Assembly: GCF_017834145.1 (NCBI RefSeq)
Contig: NZ_JAFIDA010000001.1
Span: 1,550,001-1,614,000, forward strand
DNA: 64,000 nucleotides
From: Leucobacter exalbidus
GTDB taxonomy: Bacteria; Actinomycetota; Actinomycetes; Actinomycetales; Microbacteriaceae
Reading direction: 5' to 3'
Made by a program: the position numbers and the translations under genes. Below are positions 15,853 to 24,210 of this stretch, piece by piece. Position 1 is the stretch's first letter, and the number at the start of each line of letters is the position of its first letter. The notes under the pieces were generated by a model. That model had not been told where the DNA came from. It did no database searches and saw only the letters and a program-made list of their open reading frames with translations.

Positions 15853-17275
15853 GTACCTTACGTATATTGATCGCGTAGCCCAAGTCGTGCCTCACATACT
15901 TTGATCGCATACTTCTACGCTGAACGAGTATGAACAAGGGCGTGGTGTCAGTGGCGACACGTATCGAAGTCACCAAACAATTGAAGCAGGCCTACAAGAC
16001 TGCTTCTCGCGCTGAGAAGTCCAAAATTCTGGACCAGTTCTGCGCGACTACCGGGATGTCACGCGTGACAGGCAGGCGCTACCTGACCAGCCCACACCTC
16101 GGTACCAAGAACGTCACCCAGATCGACCATCGACGGCATCGACCGACCAAATACTCGGCCGCTTCCCAACGCGTGCTGGTGTGGCTGTGGCGAGTCATGA
16201 TGTACCCCTGCGGGAAATACATGCAGCAGATGCTCCCCGAATGGATTCCCCGACTTGAAGCGCATCATGAACTCGTTTACGGGCGTCACGACTACAGCCC
16301 CGAGGTGCGAGCCGAACTGTTGCAGATGTCTGCCGCCACAATCGACCGATACTTACGCGAACACCGTCGGGCGTTGGAACTGAAGGGCATCTCAGCCACC
16401 CGGTCGGGCGCGCTGCTGCGCACCTCGATCACGATCCGGAAAGCCGGGGATGAAGCCGAACACGAGCCCGGGTTTATGGAGTGTGACACCGTCGCGCATT
16501 GCGGCCCAACACTCAAGGGCGAGTTCGCGAGAACCCTCACCGCGACCTGCGTATACACGGGGTGGACACACTTGGAAGTCCTCCGCAATAACGCGCGTGT
16601 ACACATGATCGCCGCGCTCGATCGTCTCGAGAAAGCGTTGCCGTTTGATGTTGCCGGGCTCGACTGCGATAACGGCTCCGAGTTCATCAACGACCAAGTC
16701 GTGGCGTGGGCGGGTGAACGGAAGGTGTTCTTCACGAGGTCCCGGCCCTACAAGAAAAATGATCAAGCGGTCGTCGAGTCCAAGAACAATCACATCGGGC
16801 GCAAGTATGGCTTCTACTACCGCTACGACACCGCCGACGAACGAGACGTCCTCACGAAACTCTGGCAGGTGGTGATGTGGAAGATGAACTTCTTCACCCC
16901 CACGAGAAAGCCAGTCGGGTGGAGCGTGGATGGGCAGGGGCGCAGGCGGCGCGTGTATGACGCTCCGAGGACTCCGTATCAGCGGCTGCTCGATGCCGGG
17001 GTACTCTCCCACGCTCAAGAACGTGCACTGCGGGCACAGTATGCGAAACTCAACCCGGTCGAGCTGACCCGTGACATTGTCCGGTATCAGGGCATGCTCA
17101 TCACCAAAGCACGATGGAAGACCGAGGTCCTCACGGCCGAGGTTGCAGACGCGAAGAAGAACCGGCGGAAACGACAGACCGGCGGCGTGAAGATTCGCTC
17201 CGCCTGAGCCGAGGCTACGCGATCAAAGCACGTGAGGCACAAGTAGAGTTACGCGATCATCTTGACATGAGGCAC
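15853..17275. mobile_element. insertion sequence with two-module inverted ends
   Basis: The element carries one transposase gene. The inner inverted repeats are 15887-15911 and 17216-17240, agreeing at 22 of 25 positions; each has GTGCCTCAC and TTTGATCGC. A second, less exact copy lies outside on each side: TTGATCGCGTA at 15867-15877, with GTACCTTAC at 15853, and on the right TACGCGATCAT at 17250-17260, with ATGAGGCAC ending at 17275. Each end therefore seems to hold two tandem modules, perhaps transposase-binding sites. The outer limits are approximate and no clear target duplication is visible. Confidence 0.7.
15930..17207 (+). CDS. DDE/integrase-core transposase
   Basis: The 425-residue protein has an N-terminal helical DNA-binding part (RIEVTKQLKQAYKTASRAEK, then TGMSRVTGRRYLTS) and an rve-type catalytic core: FMECDTVAHCGPT (first D), GLDCDNGSEFINDQVV (second D) and NDQAVVESKNNHIGRKYG (E). 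All three acidic residues are in place and the frame is complete, so it may be active. It fills most of the IS between the inverted ends. I do not assign a firm IS family; it resembles the integrase-core transposases often placed in ISNCY-like groups. Confidence 0.85.
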   Translation: MNKGVVSVATRIEVTKQLKQAYKTASRAEKSKILDQFCATTGMSRVTGRRYLTSPHLGTKNVTQIDHRRHRPTKYSAASQRVLVWLWRVMMYPCGKYMQQMLPEWIPRLEAHHELVYGRHDYSPEVRAELLQMSAATIDRYLREHRRALELKGISATRSGALLRTSITIRKAGDEAEHEPGFMECDTVAHCGPTLKGEFARTLTATCVYTGWTHLEVLRNNARVHMIAALDRLEKALPFDVAGLDCDNGSEFINDQVVAWAGERKVFFTRSRPYKKNDQAVVESKNNHIGRKYGFYYRYDTADERDVLTKLWQVVMWKMNFFTPTRKPVGWSVDGQGRRRRVYDAPRTPYQRLLDAGVLSHAQERALRAQYAKLNPVELTRDIVRYQGMLITKARWKTEVLTAEVADAKKNRRKRQTGGVKIRSA

Positions 17276-17743
17276 TACGACACTGCTCGGTCGCTCAGCG
17301 TCGGCAGCTCCGGGCACTGCTTGCCCCGGCCACGACCTCGGTGCGGGAACCAACGCGCTGGTGAAGCGCCCTGGGTTCCGTTAGGGAGGCAGTCGACCCC
17401 TGCGGAGGCTCCGCAGGGGTCGGTTAAAAGCGAAGGTCAGCGCCATTAACGCTCAGCAACTGATAGTAGATCGGAACTCACCCCTCGGACCCAAACGGGG
17501 ACCGAGAAGATAAAATTCCTGGTCAGAGGCGACCCTTAGACGTTGAACCTAAATTCAACCGAGTTCCGGTTCAACCTATCGCCCTAACACTCGGCGCACT
17601 CAAGAAGACCAGTCCCAGACGCAGCTGTCCAGCACTGAACAATTCACTCGCGCCAACGTCCGCAATGATTCTCCTTTTCCCGGGCTCCATGTGTTTTGAT
17701 CGCGTGAAATCATTCCTTCGAGGACCGGGCGCAGATGAGCCGC
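17276..17743. other. 468-nt intergenic region with strong hairpin
   Basis: No convincing gene is seen. The clearest structure is a perfect 13-bp hairpin with a 3-nt loop at 17394-17422 (CGACCCCTGCGGA arm), followed by GTTAAAAG. A second weaker hairpin (CTCGG/CCGAG) lies near 17495. TTTTGATCGCGTGA at 17694-17707 resembles the terminal motif of the adjacent IS and may be an orphan end. Composition is mixed and lower in GC than the core genes. Confidence 0.5.
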
Positions 17744-18640
17744 TCACACCCGCAGCAAGATCTTGCCTGGAGTGTGCGCACCCATGCTGTGTTCAAAAGC
17801 GGTGGCCGCCTTCGCGAGCGGCAGAATCTCTGCGATGCGCACAACCAGCTTTCCGATTGCCGCCAGCTCGACCGTGCGCTCGAGCTCATCAATCGGATGC
17901 TCCACCCACGGAATACCCGCCGACACCGAGTGCTCTTCACCCCACACAGTGACCGCGCGCGCCATGTTCGACAGCAGTTGCGTCGTCGCGTGTACCGAGT
18001 TTCGCCCGCCCACCGCATCTGCGCTCGCGGTGACCGTTCCGATCGAGCGCACTGCCGAAATCAGGTCACCGGCATAGTCCACGGGGATTGCACCGATCGA
18101 GCGTAAGTAGTCCTGGTTGGCGACCGATGCCGTGCCGATCACGCGGGCGCCTCGCGCTACGGCAATCTGCACGGCTGCCGCTCCGACGCTTCCCGCCGCC
18201 CCGTGTACCAGTAGGGTGTCGGCTGCGGTAATACCCAGGTGGTGAACGAGCGAGTACCCCGCGACCGCTGATGAAGGCAAACTCGCCGCTTGTTCGGGGC
18301 TCACGCCCCGCGGTCGCCGCACGACCAGATCAGCATCGACGACGAGCTGTTCGCGGTAGGAGCCGCCCCGAGCACCAACGATCACGGCATCGCCCACCGC
18401 CACGGTCACCACACCCGCGCCAACCGCATCAACGATGCCCGTGGATGCTCATCCCGGGGTGGCCGGGAGCGCGAGCGAAGCCCCAAAATGCCCCGCCGTC
18501 ATCTTCCAATCGATGGGGTTCACCCCGATGAGCTCATTGCGCACACGCACCTGCCCAGGCCCCGCGTCACCTCTGGCCTCATCAACCAACCTCAATACGT
18601 CGGGCCCGCCGTACTCCACAAACTCAATTTTCTTGCTCAT
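17744..18640 (-). pseudogene. NADP-dependent quinone oxidoreductase gene with in-frame TGA
   Basis: From MSKKIEFVEYGGPDVLRLVD (18640) the frame runs to ALPATPG, then TGA at 18451-18449, and continues in the same frame as ASTGIVDAVGAGVVTVAVGD to HTPGKILLRV (stop 17746-17744). The 299-codon whole has the zinc-independent quinone reductase layout: GroES-like start, ELIGVNPIDWKM, VVRRPRGVSPEQAASLP and the NADPH site VHGAAGSVGAAAVQIA. The TGA falls at the PG-x-D loop, where family members read through. The gene is broken by one stop and otherwise undecayed. A MerR-type promoter and the merR gene lie directly upstream. Confidence 0.75.
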
Positions 18641-18648
18641 AGAACACG

Positions 18649-18680
18649 ACGGTAAGGCCTGACGTTAGCGTGAGGGTCAA
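18649..18680 (-). promoter_or_regulatory. MerR-type promoter upstream of the oxidoreductase gene
   Basis: On the minus strand TTGACC (18680-18675) and TACCGT (18654-18649) are 20 bp apart, longer than a normal 17-bp spacer. The spacer holds an imperfect dyad (CCTCACG-CTAA-CGTCAGG). Overlong spacers with a central dyad are the hallmark of MerR-activated promoters. The adjacent MerR regulator is the obvious candidate. Confidence 0.6.
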
Positions 18681-18708
18681 GCGGCGGTTCTTGTTCAACC
18701 CGGCCTAC

Positions 18709-19065
18709 TTACGACCGAGGGCTTGCTGCAATCACGGTGTCGAGGGCTGCGACCGAGGCACGCAAGGCATCAATACGGCCGAGCATGTCGTCGCGTTCAG
18801 CAACGAGCACACCAAAGAGATCAGCACAGGTCAGCGCGACGCCGCCGTCGTGCTGACTCAGGCATGGCAAGATGCGTTCAATCTTGTGAGAACTCAGCCC
18901 CGCCGCCAACAGCGTCTGGATCCGTTGAACAGCCACCACGTCACCCTCGGCATAGCGCCGATAGCCGTTGGCGAGGCGGTCAGGTTTCAGCAGCGCCTGT
19001 TCTTCGTAGTAACGCAGCGAACGCACACTCACCCCGGTGCGCCGCGCAAGCTCGCCAATTTGCAT
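18709..19065 (-). CDS. MerR-family transcriptional regulator
   Basis: The 118-residue protein starts MQIGELARRTGVSVRSLRYY, then EEQALLKPDRLANGYRRYAE, a textbook MerR winged helix. A dimerisation helix follows (about residues 75-110) with a single cysteine (LTCADLFGV). GGGGGAGCAACG before ATG 19065 supports this start over 19158. The oxidoreductase lies 68 nt downstream on the same strand with a MerR-type promoter between. Members next to quinone or alcohol reductases often sense aldehydes, quinones or redox stress; the signal here is unknown. Confidence 0.85.
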   Translation of the reverse strand: MQIGELARRTGVSVRSLRYYEEQALLKPDRLANGYRRYAEGDVVAVQRIQTLLAAGLSSHKIERILPCLSQHDGGVALTCADLFGVLVAERDDMLGRIDALRASVAALDTVIAASPRS

Positions 19066-19325
19066 CGTTGCTCCCCCATCTCTGCCGACCCTCACATCAG
19101 CGTCAGCAGGCAAGGCGTTATTCCTGGTCCGCTCAATAACACTCACGCCAATGCTCAATCACGGCCCCGAATCAACGACCACACCAGATCTCACGTTGTT
19201 CTGCGAATTCTTCAGGGGCTACATTAGTGACGTCTGGATCGTGGATCGCGCCGCATCAAGATCGCGTGCCCGGCGGGCTCAGACACAACGCTCAAGACCG
19301 CCCCATCGGAAGGTGCCCCTGGCTT

Positions 19326-20387
19326 ATGGCTCGAAAGCGCAAAACACTTCCCAAAGAGTTCGGCGAGATGCTCACCTCGGCACCGCTCGACGAACTCATC
19401 GCGGTGTTCGACCAGTGCGAGATCAACGCCCGCGGCACGTACCCCAAGTCCACGGCCCTCGGCTTTCGAAACTGCCCCGATGCCCTGATCGTGTGGTTGG
19501 TCGAGCACGGCATCGATCTCGAGGCTCGCGATGTGCGTGGCTGCACCGCGCTGGCTGATCGCGCGCAAAGCTCCTCCCAAAAGCACGCCGACCAGATCGC
19601 ACTGCTGATCTCACTCGGGGCCGATATTGAGGCCCCCGATTCTTCAGGGCGCACGCCCTTCTGGAACGCCACCACCGATCTTCGGCCCGCGGCCGCACGC
19701 GTGCTCGCTCAGCACGGAGCCCAGGTCACGGGCGACACCTGGGACCCAGAGCAGCTGCTCACCATCGCCCTCAGCCGGGTCGACAACATCAGCATCGAAG
19801 CCGCCGTCGAGATTTCTCGCCTGCTCATTGAGCTGGGGGCGCCGGTCACCGAGCAGATGCGCGCCAGCGTCGCGCAGATCGGCCAGGTCTTTGAGCGGTA
19901 TCGCTCGGTCTTTGCTCCGGATCAGCTCGACGCCACCCAGGCCGCCCTCGATGAGCTGTACTCGATCTTCGACGTCGCACCCGCCAGCACCCGCGTGATG
20001 CATGACGGTTCATCGCCCATTGTTATTGCAGACGGCACCTGGCAGCACCAGCACGAAGCCCTGTGGGAGCTGCTGGTGCCGGGGGCAGGCCCCGCGGCCA
20101 CCGAGCAGGGCGAGGTGATTCGGCTCACCGGCAAGGTGGCCGATGAGATGTTCCGCAACGGTGGCGGAAACTGGAACGCCAGCTTCCGCGGCATGGTCGA
20201 CAGCTTTGTGGCACTGGTGGGTACCCGGGCCGAACTTTCGCCCGCGCACCTTGCCGACGCCCGCGCCGCAGCTCAGCGCGTGCGCACCGGTCGAGGTGAA
20301 CAGCCCGACCTGTATCGCTTGTCTGAGCTTGCCGTCGAGTGGGTCTCGCAGAACCCGCAACCTCACCCGCTGAGCACGGAGTCTTAG
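19326..20387 (+). CDS. ankyrin-repeat protein
   Basis: The 353-residue protein from MARKRKTLPKEFGEML contains ankyrin-like units in the first half: NCPDALIVWLVEHGIDLEAR, then DVRGCTALADRA, QIALLISLGADIEAPDSSGR, TPFWNATTDLRPAAARVLAQ and HGAQV. The second half has no recognised domain but includes a compact region (GTWQHQHEALWELLVPGAGP). Ankyrin repeats bind proteins; the partner is unknown. The start at 19326 is chosen because upstream in-frame sequence is low quality and AAGGTG lies about 13 nt before it. No signal peptide is seen. GrpB follows 22 nt downstream, so the two may be co-transcribed. Confidence 0.7.
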   Translation: MARKRKTLPKEFGEMLTSAPLDELIAVFDQCEINARGTYPKSTALGFRNCPDALIVWLVEHGIDLEARDVRGCTALADRAQSSSQKHADQIALLISLGADIEAPDSSGRTPFWNATTDLRPAAARVLAQHGAQVTGDTWDPEQLLTIALSRVDNISIEAAVEISRLLIELGAPVTEQMRASVAQIGQVFERYRSVFAPDQLDATQAALDELYSIFDVAPASTRVMHDGSSPIVIADGTWQHQHEALWELLVPGAGPAATEQGEVIRLTGKVADEMFRNGGGNWNASFRGMVDSFVALVGTRAELSPAHLADARAAAQRVRTGRGEQPDLYRLSELAVEWVSQNPQPHPLSTES

Positions 20388-20409
20388 GCATGGGAGTGGT
20401 GAGGCCGCG

Positions 20410-20928
20410 GTGACCGTCGAGTGGTTTGGTGAGCCGGGTGGCGAGCCAGTCGAGCTCAGCGCCGCCGATGCGGCCTGGGCGGTAACGGCCGCTGAGTGGG
20501 CGGCGCGTATGCACGATGCGCTGGCCCCCACGCAGGTCACGGTCGAGCACGTGGGTTCCACCTCGGTGGCCGGCATGCCGGCCAAACCGGTGCTTGACCT
20601 AGTGGTGGGGGTGCCCGATATCGCTGACGAGGCGGCGTATCGACCGTGCCTCGAATCGCTCGGTTTAATGCTGCGGCAGCGCGAACCCGACCACCGGTTC
20701 TTTCGCCCGCCCGCGGGCGCCCCGCGATCGGTGCACGTGCATGTGTGCCAGCACGGGTCCAATCGCGAGCGCGACTATCTGCGCTTTCGGGATCGCCTGC
20801 GCGCAGACCCTGCACTGGCCGCACAGTACGCCGCGCTCAAGCTCGCGCTCTCACAACAGGTGGGTGAAGACCGTGCTGCCTATAACGCAGGCAAAACGAG
20901 TTTCATCGCGTCGGTCATCGCCGACTGA
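20410..20928 (+). CDS. GrpB/UPF0157 nucleotidyltransferase-like protein
   Basis: The 172-residue protein has the GrpB core: VEHVGSTSVAGMPAKPVLDL, VVGVPDI, RSVHVHVCQHGSNRERDYLR, then FRDRLRADPALAAQYAALK and AYNAGKTSFIASV. The GSTSV and KPVLDLVV parts form a nucleotidyltransferase-like active site (GS and DxD-like acids). The family has no firmly known role. The start is GTG 20410. It follows the ankyrin gene closely. Confidence 0.88.
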   Translation: MTVEWFGEPGGEPVELSAADAAWAVTAAEWAARMHDALAPTQVTVEHVGSTSVAGMPAKPVLDLVVGVPDIADEAAYRPCLESLGLMLRQREPDHRFFRPPAGAPRSVHVHVCQHGSNRERDYLRFRDRLRADPALAAQYAALKLALSQQVGEDRAAYNAGKTSFIASVIAD

Positions 20929-21085
20929 GCGAGCCCGGCGGGGTGCAGCACCCTACCGGCACCCTGCGCGTGAAGCGGCGTGCGGGCACAACCTCCCTAT
21001 TTTACGCGCGTCAGCGCGCAAAAGCGATGCCCTGGGTACCCGCCTCGGCGGCTTCTACCCTGGTGATATCTCATGGAGGTTCATC

Positions 21086-21385
21086 ATGTTTAAGTTGCAC
21101 ACCCGACAGCTTCACCGCCCGGTCAGCCCCTACGCCCCGTTCCACGAGCCCCCGCACGCGGCCTCCCGCTTCGACGCCGGCACCGGCCAGGGCACCATCC
21201 TCAAAATGCCCACCGGCACCAAACTCGAGCACCCCGTGCTCGACGGCTCCACCGAGGGCCGAGTCGCCCAGAGCGCTACGATCAATCCGTTTCGCGGGCT
21301 GCCCGATCCGGCGCTGGGTGAGTGGCGATACGGTCACGAGCACATTCACACACATGGCCACGCCCATTTCCATTGGCATGCATAG
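21086..21385 (+). CDS. small protein with histidine-rich tail
   Basis: The 99-residue protein starts MFKLHTRQLHRPVSPYAPFH behind GGAGGTTCATC, so expression is likely. Its last 16 residues are HEHIHTHGHAHFHWHA, eight histidines in an alternating pattern typical of metal (Zn, Ni or Cu) binding. The middle is Gly/Thr/Pro-rich and has no membrane segment. It matches no family I know. The 157 nt between the grpB stop and this start may hold a structured leader, including GCGCG-TCA-GCGCGC near 21012-21026. The role may be metal storage or chaperoning (inference). Confidence 0.6.
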   Translation: MFKLHTRQLHRPVSPYAPFHEPPHAASRFDAGTGQGTILKMPTGTKLEHPVLDGSTEGRVAQSATINPFRGLPDPALGEWRYGHEHIHTHGHAHFHWHA

Positions 21386-21509
21386 GGCGCGCTGATCCGG
21401 GAAAAAATTCGCGTGCACGCGCCCCCGCGTGCACGCAGCAACGAACGCACTTCATAAACAGTTGCAAACTGGGGCGCATACGCAGGCCGTGTCTGGGAGA
21501 ATAGTGGAC

Positions 21510-22814
21510 ATGGCAACTTCCCCGCAGAACACTGCACTCACCATCGGCGACGTCGTCGAGCTTCAGATCACTGGCATCGCTCACGGCGGCGTCAGCGTGG
21601 CACGACACGAAGGCCGCGTTGTTTTCGTCGCTGACGCGATTCCCGGCGAGACCGTACGCGCGCTCGTCACCGACGCAAAAAAGAAGTCGTTTGCACGCGC
21701 AACGACCATCGAAGTACTCGAAGCTTCAGAGCACCGCCGCGACCACATCTGGGCTGAGGCCTCGATCGAGCGCGCCCCCGAAGACCGCGTTGGCGGCGCC
21801 GAGTTCGGTCACATCGCGCTCGCGCACCAGCGTTCACTCAAGGGCGACGTACTCGTCGACGCGATGCAGCGCTTCGGCGGCATCGAGGCAGACGCTCTCG
21901 CCACCAAGTTCTCGGGCGTCGAAGCGGCCCCCGGTGACGACGAGCTCAACGGTCTCGGCTACCGCAGCCGCGTGCGCCTGCACGTTGATGAGACCACCGG
22001 CCAGGTCGGCCCCTACGCCGTGCGCAGCCGCCGCGTCGTAGACGTCGAGAACCTGCCCCTCGCCAACACCCAGGTCGGCCAGGTTGCCCCGCTGGGCGAA
22101 ATCATGAACGGCGTCGACACGGTTGACGTGGTCGCGCCCTCGGCCGATGATCCCCGCATGCTGCTGCGCATGGAGGGCGAAAAGACCCGCGCTGGCGAGA
22201 AGGACATCGTGCGCGAGCTCGTGGGCGACCGCGAGTTCATCGTGCGCGCCGGCGGTTTCTGGCAGGTACACCGCGAGGCCCCCGAAATGCTGTTCAACGC
22301 AGTGCGCGACGCCATCAGCACGCTGATCGTTGACGGCTCGTTCACGAGCGGCGCCGCCAACCTCGACCTCTACGGTGGCTCGGGTCTGCTCGCAGCCGCC
22401 ATGGGCGAGGCCGCTGGCCGCACCCTCAAGGTCACCACGGTTGAGTTCGATGAGGGCGCAACCGATGATGCCGCCGAGAACCTCGCCGAGTACGTTGGTG
22501 CTCTCGCCGTCACCGCTCGCGTTGACCGTTACCTGAGCGAGCTGCTCGCAGCAGCGCCCTCGGTGCGCGAGCGCCTCAAGCGCGGCACGATTGTGCTCGA
22601 CCCGCCCCGCTCGGGTGCGGGCGGGGGCGTCATTGCTCAGCTCGTGAAGCTCGCCCCGGCGAACCTCGTGTACGTGGCCTGTGACCCCGTTGCCCTGGCA
22701 CGCGATACGAAGTCGCTGATCGAAGCCGGTTACGAACTGACCAGCCTGCGTGCGTTCGACATCTTCCCGCACACGCACCACTTCGAGTCAATCGCGGTGT
22801 TTCAGCGAGCATAA
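21510..22814 (+). CDS. TRAM-domain RNA (uracil) methyltransferase, RumA/TrmA-like
   Basis: The 434-residue protein begins with a TRAM domain (about residues 8-70: VVELQITGIAHGGVSVARHE and VVFVADAIPGETVRALV). A central domain and a C-terminal SAM methyltransferase domain follow, with LDLYGGSGLLAAAMGE, VLDPPRSGAGG and the catalytic cysteine in LVYVACDPVALARD. RumA/TrmA-type enzymes methylate C5 of uridine in rRNA or tRNA. The exact target base is not predictable. Start ATG 21510 follows GGAGA. The gene ends before a strong bidirectional terminator. Confidence 0.85.
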   Translation: MATSPQNTALTIGDVVELQITGIAHGGVSVARHEGRVVFVADAIPGETVRALVTDAKKKSFARATTIEVLEASEHRRDHIWAEASIERAPEDRVGGAEFGHIALAHQRSLKGDVLVDAMQRFGGIEADALATKFSGVEAAPGDDELNGLGYRSRVRLHVDETTGQVGPYAVRSRRVVDVENLPLANTQVGQVAPLGEIMNGVDTVDVVAPSADDPRMLLRMEGEKTRAGEKDIVRELVGDREFIVRAGGFWQVHREAPEMLFNAVRDAISTLIVDGSFTSGAANLDLYGGSGLLAAAMGEAAGRTLKVTTVEFDEGATDDAAENLAEYVGALAVTARVDRYLSELLAAAPSVRERLKRGTIVLDPPRSGAGGGVIAQLVKLAPANLVYVACDPVALARDTKSLIEAGYELTSLRAFDIFPHTHHFESIAVFQRA

Positions 22815-22828
22815 GCCCGCCGCATGAC

Positions 22829-22864
22829 AAAGGAGCCTCACGCACACGTGCGTGAGGCTCCTTT
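22829..22864. terminator. bidirectional hairpin terminator
   Basis: Perfect inverted arms of 17 nt (AAAGGAGCCTCACGCAC and its complement) lie between the convergent methyltransferase and cutC genes. TTTGTTGTTT follows on the plus strand. It can serve both genes. Confidence 0.85.
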
Positions 22865-22882
22865 GTTGTTTCAGGAAGAAAC

Positions 22883-23632
22883 TTAGGCGGCCTGCAGCGC
22901 CGCGATGATCTCGCGCGCAATCTCTGCCGAGGTGACCTCGAACCCGCCCACACCGTCGGCGTCGCTCGAGCCCATGCTGACGATGGGGCGCTCAACCACA
23001 TCGCGTTTGGCCGAGAAATGTACGGCGTCAACGCCGGTCGCCCACAGCTGCGCGACGCTCGCCGCGTTCACCCCGCTGCCGGCCATCACTTCGATGCGCC
23101 CCGCGGCCACCCGCACCATCTCGCGCAGCGTGGCAGCACCATCGATGGCCTTGGCCGCGCCGCCCGAGGTGAGCACGCGCGCGATGCCCAACGGAATGAG
23201 CTGCTCGAGCGATTCGACCGGATCGGGGGTGACGTCAATGACCCGGTGCAGCGAGACTTGACGCCCCTCGGCCGCATCGCGCAACCGTGCCACCGCGTCG
23301 AGGTCGAGTTCGCCCGAGGCGAGCTGGCTTCCCACCACAACCCCGTGGGAGCCCGCGCGCACGGCGGCACGCACGTCACGCTCCATGGCGAGCTGCTCAT
23401 CAGCGCTGTACACAAAGCCACCCGATCGCGGCCGCACCAGCACATGCACTTCGGTCGTGGTGTCGGTGGCTGCCGCGGCTTCAACGGCCGCCTCGATGAG
23501 CCCGAGGCTGGGCGTCAGCCCGCCGAGCGCGAGCGCCTGGCACAGCTCTACGCGCGCGGCACCGAGCTGGGCGGCCAACCGCACCGCCCCCGCGTCTTGC
23601 GCAACGATCTCAAAAGTTTTGACTCGCGTCAC
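22883..23632 (-). CDS. cutC: CutC family protein
   Basis: The 249-residue TIM-barrel protein matches CutC throughout: FEIVAQDAGAVRLAAQLGAA, then RVELCQALALGGLTPS, VHVLVRPRSGGFVYS, VSLHRVIDVTPDPVESLEQL, RVLTSGGAAKAIDGA, VMAGSGVNAASV and VHFSAKR. CutC has been linked to copper homeostasis, although its biochemical role is uncertain. GTG 23632 follows GGAGTCTGGC. The neighbouring cupredoxin gene strengthens a copper connection at this locus. Confidence 0.92.
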   Translation of the reverse strand: MTRVKTFEIVAQDAGAVRLAAQLGAARVELCQALALGGLTPSLGLIEAAVEAAAATDTTTEVHVLVRPRSGGFVYSADEQLAMERDVRAAVRAGSHGVVVGSQLASGELDLDAVARLRDAAEGRQVSLHRVIDVTPDPVESLEQLIPLGIARVLTSGGAAKAIDGAATLREMVRVAAGRIEVMAGSGVNAASVAQLWATGVDAVHFSAKRDVVERPIVSMGSSDADGVGGFEVTSAEIAREIIAALQAA

Positions 23633-23639
23633 GCCAGAC

Positions 23640-23764
23640 TCCTTTGTTCACCAACGTATTCACAAACACGCGCACCAAAGCGCTCACTAACGCTCACCAG
23701 TGTGTTCACCGGCACGCCCACCAGCGCTCGCACCAACGCATTCGTGGTGCGCACGCAGCGGCGG
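23640..23764. repeat. degenerate short tandem repeats upstream of cutC
   Basis: About ten imperfect units of 10-13 nt with the core TCACCAACGC/GCACCAACGC follow each other, for example TTCACCAACGTA, GCTCACTAACGC, GTTCACCGGCACGC and GCACCAACGCA. They fill the gap between the cutC start and the cupredoxin stop. The role is unknown; the array could be slippage-derived. Confidence 0.45.
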
Positions 23765-24175
23765 TTACGGTGCGACGACCTTGACCATGCCCGTCATCTC
23801 GGGGTGGATCGAGCAATCGTACGGGAACTCGCCAGCCTCAGTGAACAGGTGCGTATAGCTGCCCCCGGTCACGAGTTCTGACACAAAGCTGCCGTCTTCT
23901 GCCACCACGTCGTGCTCCATGGTGCCGTCGAAGACCCAGCGCACCGCGGTGCCCGCGGCAACCTCGACCGTGGCCGGCTCGTACGCGTTATCGACGACCC
24001 ACACCGTGACCGCGGCCTTCACCTCATCGTCTGAGGGCACCAGCTCGGGCTTGCTCGGGCGAGCGCAGCCCGTGAGCAGCGCCACCGCGCCCACTCCGAG
24101 TACGCCCGCCGCACCGCGCAGCATGCGCCGACGAGAAATGGGCACAGCCCCAAGTGACCAGGCCTGCTGCTTCAT
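23765..24175 (-). CDS. exported cupredoxin (plastocyanin-like) lipoprotein
   Basis: The 136-residue protein has a signal with SRRRMLRGAAG (Tat-like twin arginine), a hydrophobic core and the lipobox LLTGC, so it is probably exported and lipid-anchored. The mature part is a cupredoxin domain: VVDNAYEPATVEVAAGTAVR, then the type-1 copper ligands His (TMEHDVV), Cys (FPYDCSIHPEM), His and Met (MTGMVKV). It would bind copper and shuttle electrons at the membrane face. It lies 132 nt upstream of cutC on the same strand. Confidence 0.88.
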   Translation of the reverse strand: MKQQAWSLGAVPISRRRMLRGAAGVLGVGAVALLTGCARPSKPELVPSDDEVKAAVTVWVVDNAYEPATVEVAAGTAVRWVFDGTMEHDVVAEDGSFVSELVTGGSYTHLFTEAGEFPYDCSIHPEMTGMVKVVAP

Positions 24176-24210
24176 GAACGTGTATCCCCTTACGAATTGC
24201 GTGGTGGCGG

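Noticed and set aside
17276-17743. Non-coding RNA gene downstream of the IS
   Set aside because: A strong hairpin is present but no promoter or conserved RNA signature can be recognised.
15600-18451. TGA read as selenocysteine or a reassigned codon in the toxin and oxidoreductase genes
   Set aside because: Many intact genes in the window end at TGA, and neither protein family has selenocysteine at these positions; mutation is simpler.
23640-23764. CRISPR-like array
   Set aside because: Units are too short, too degenerate and lack unique spacers.
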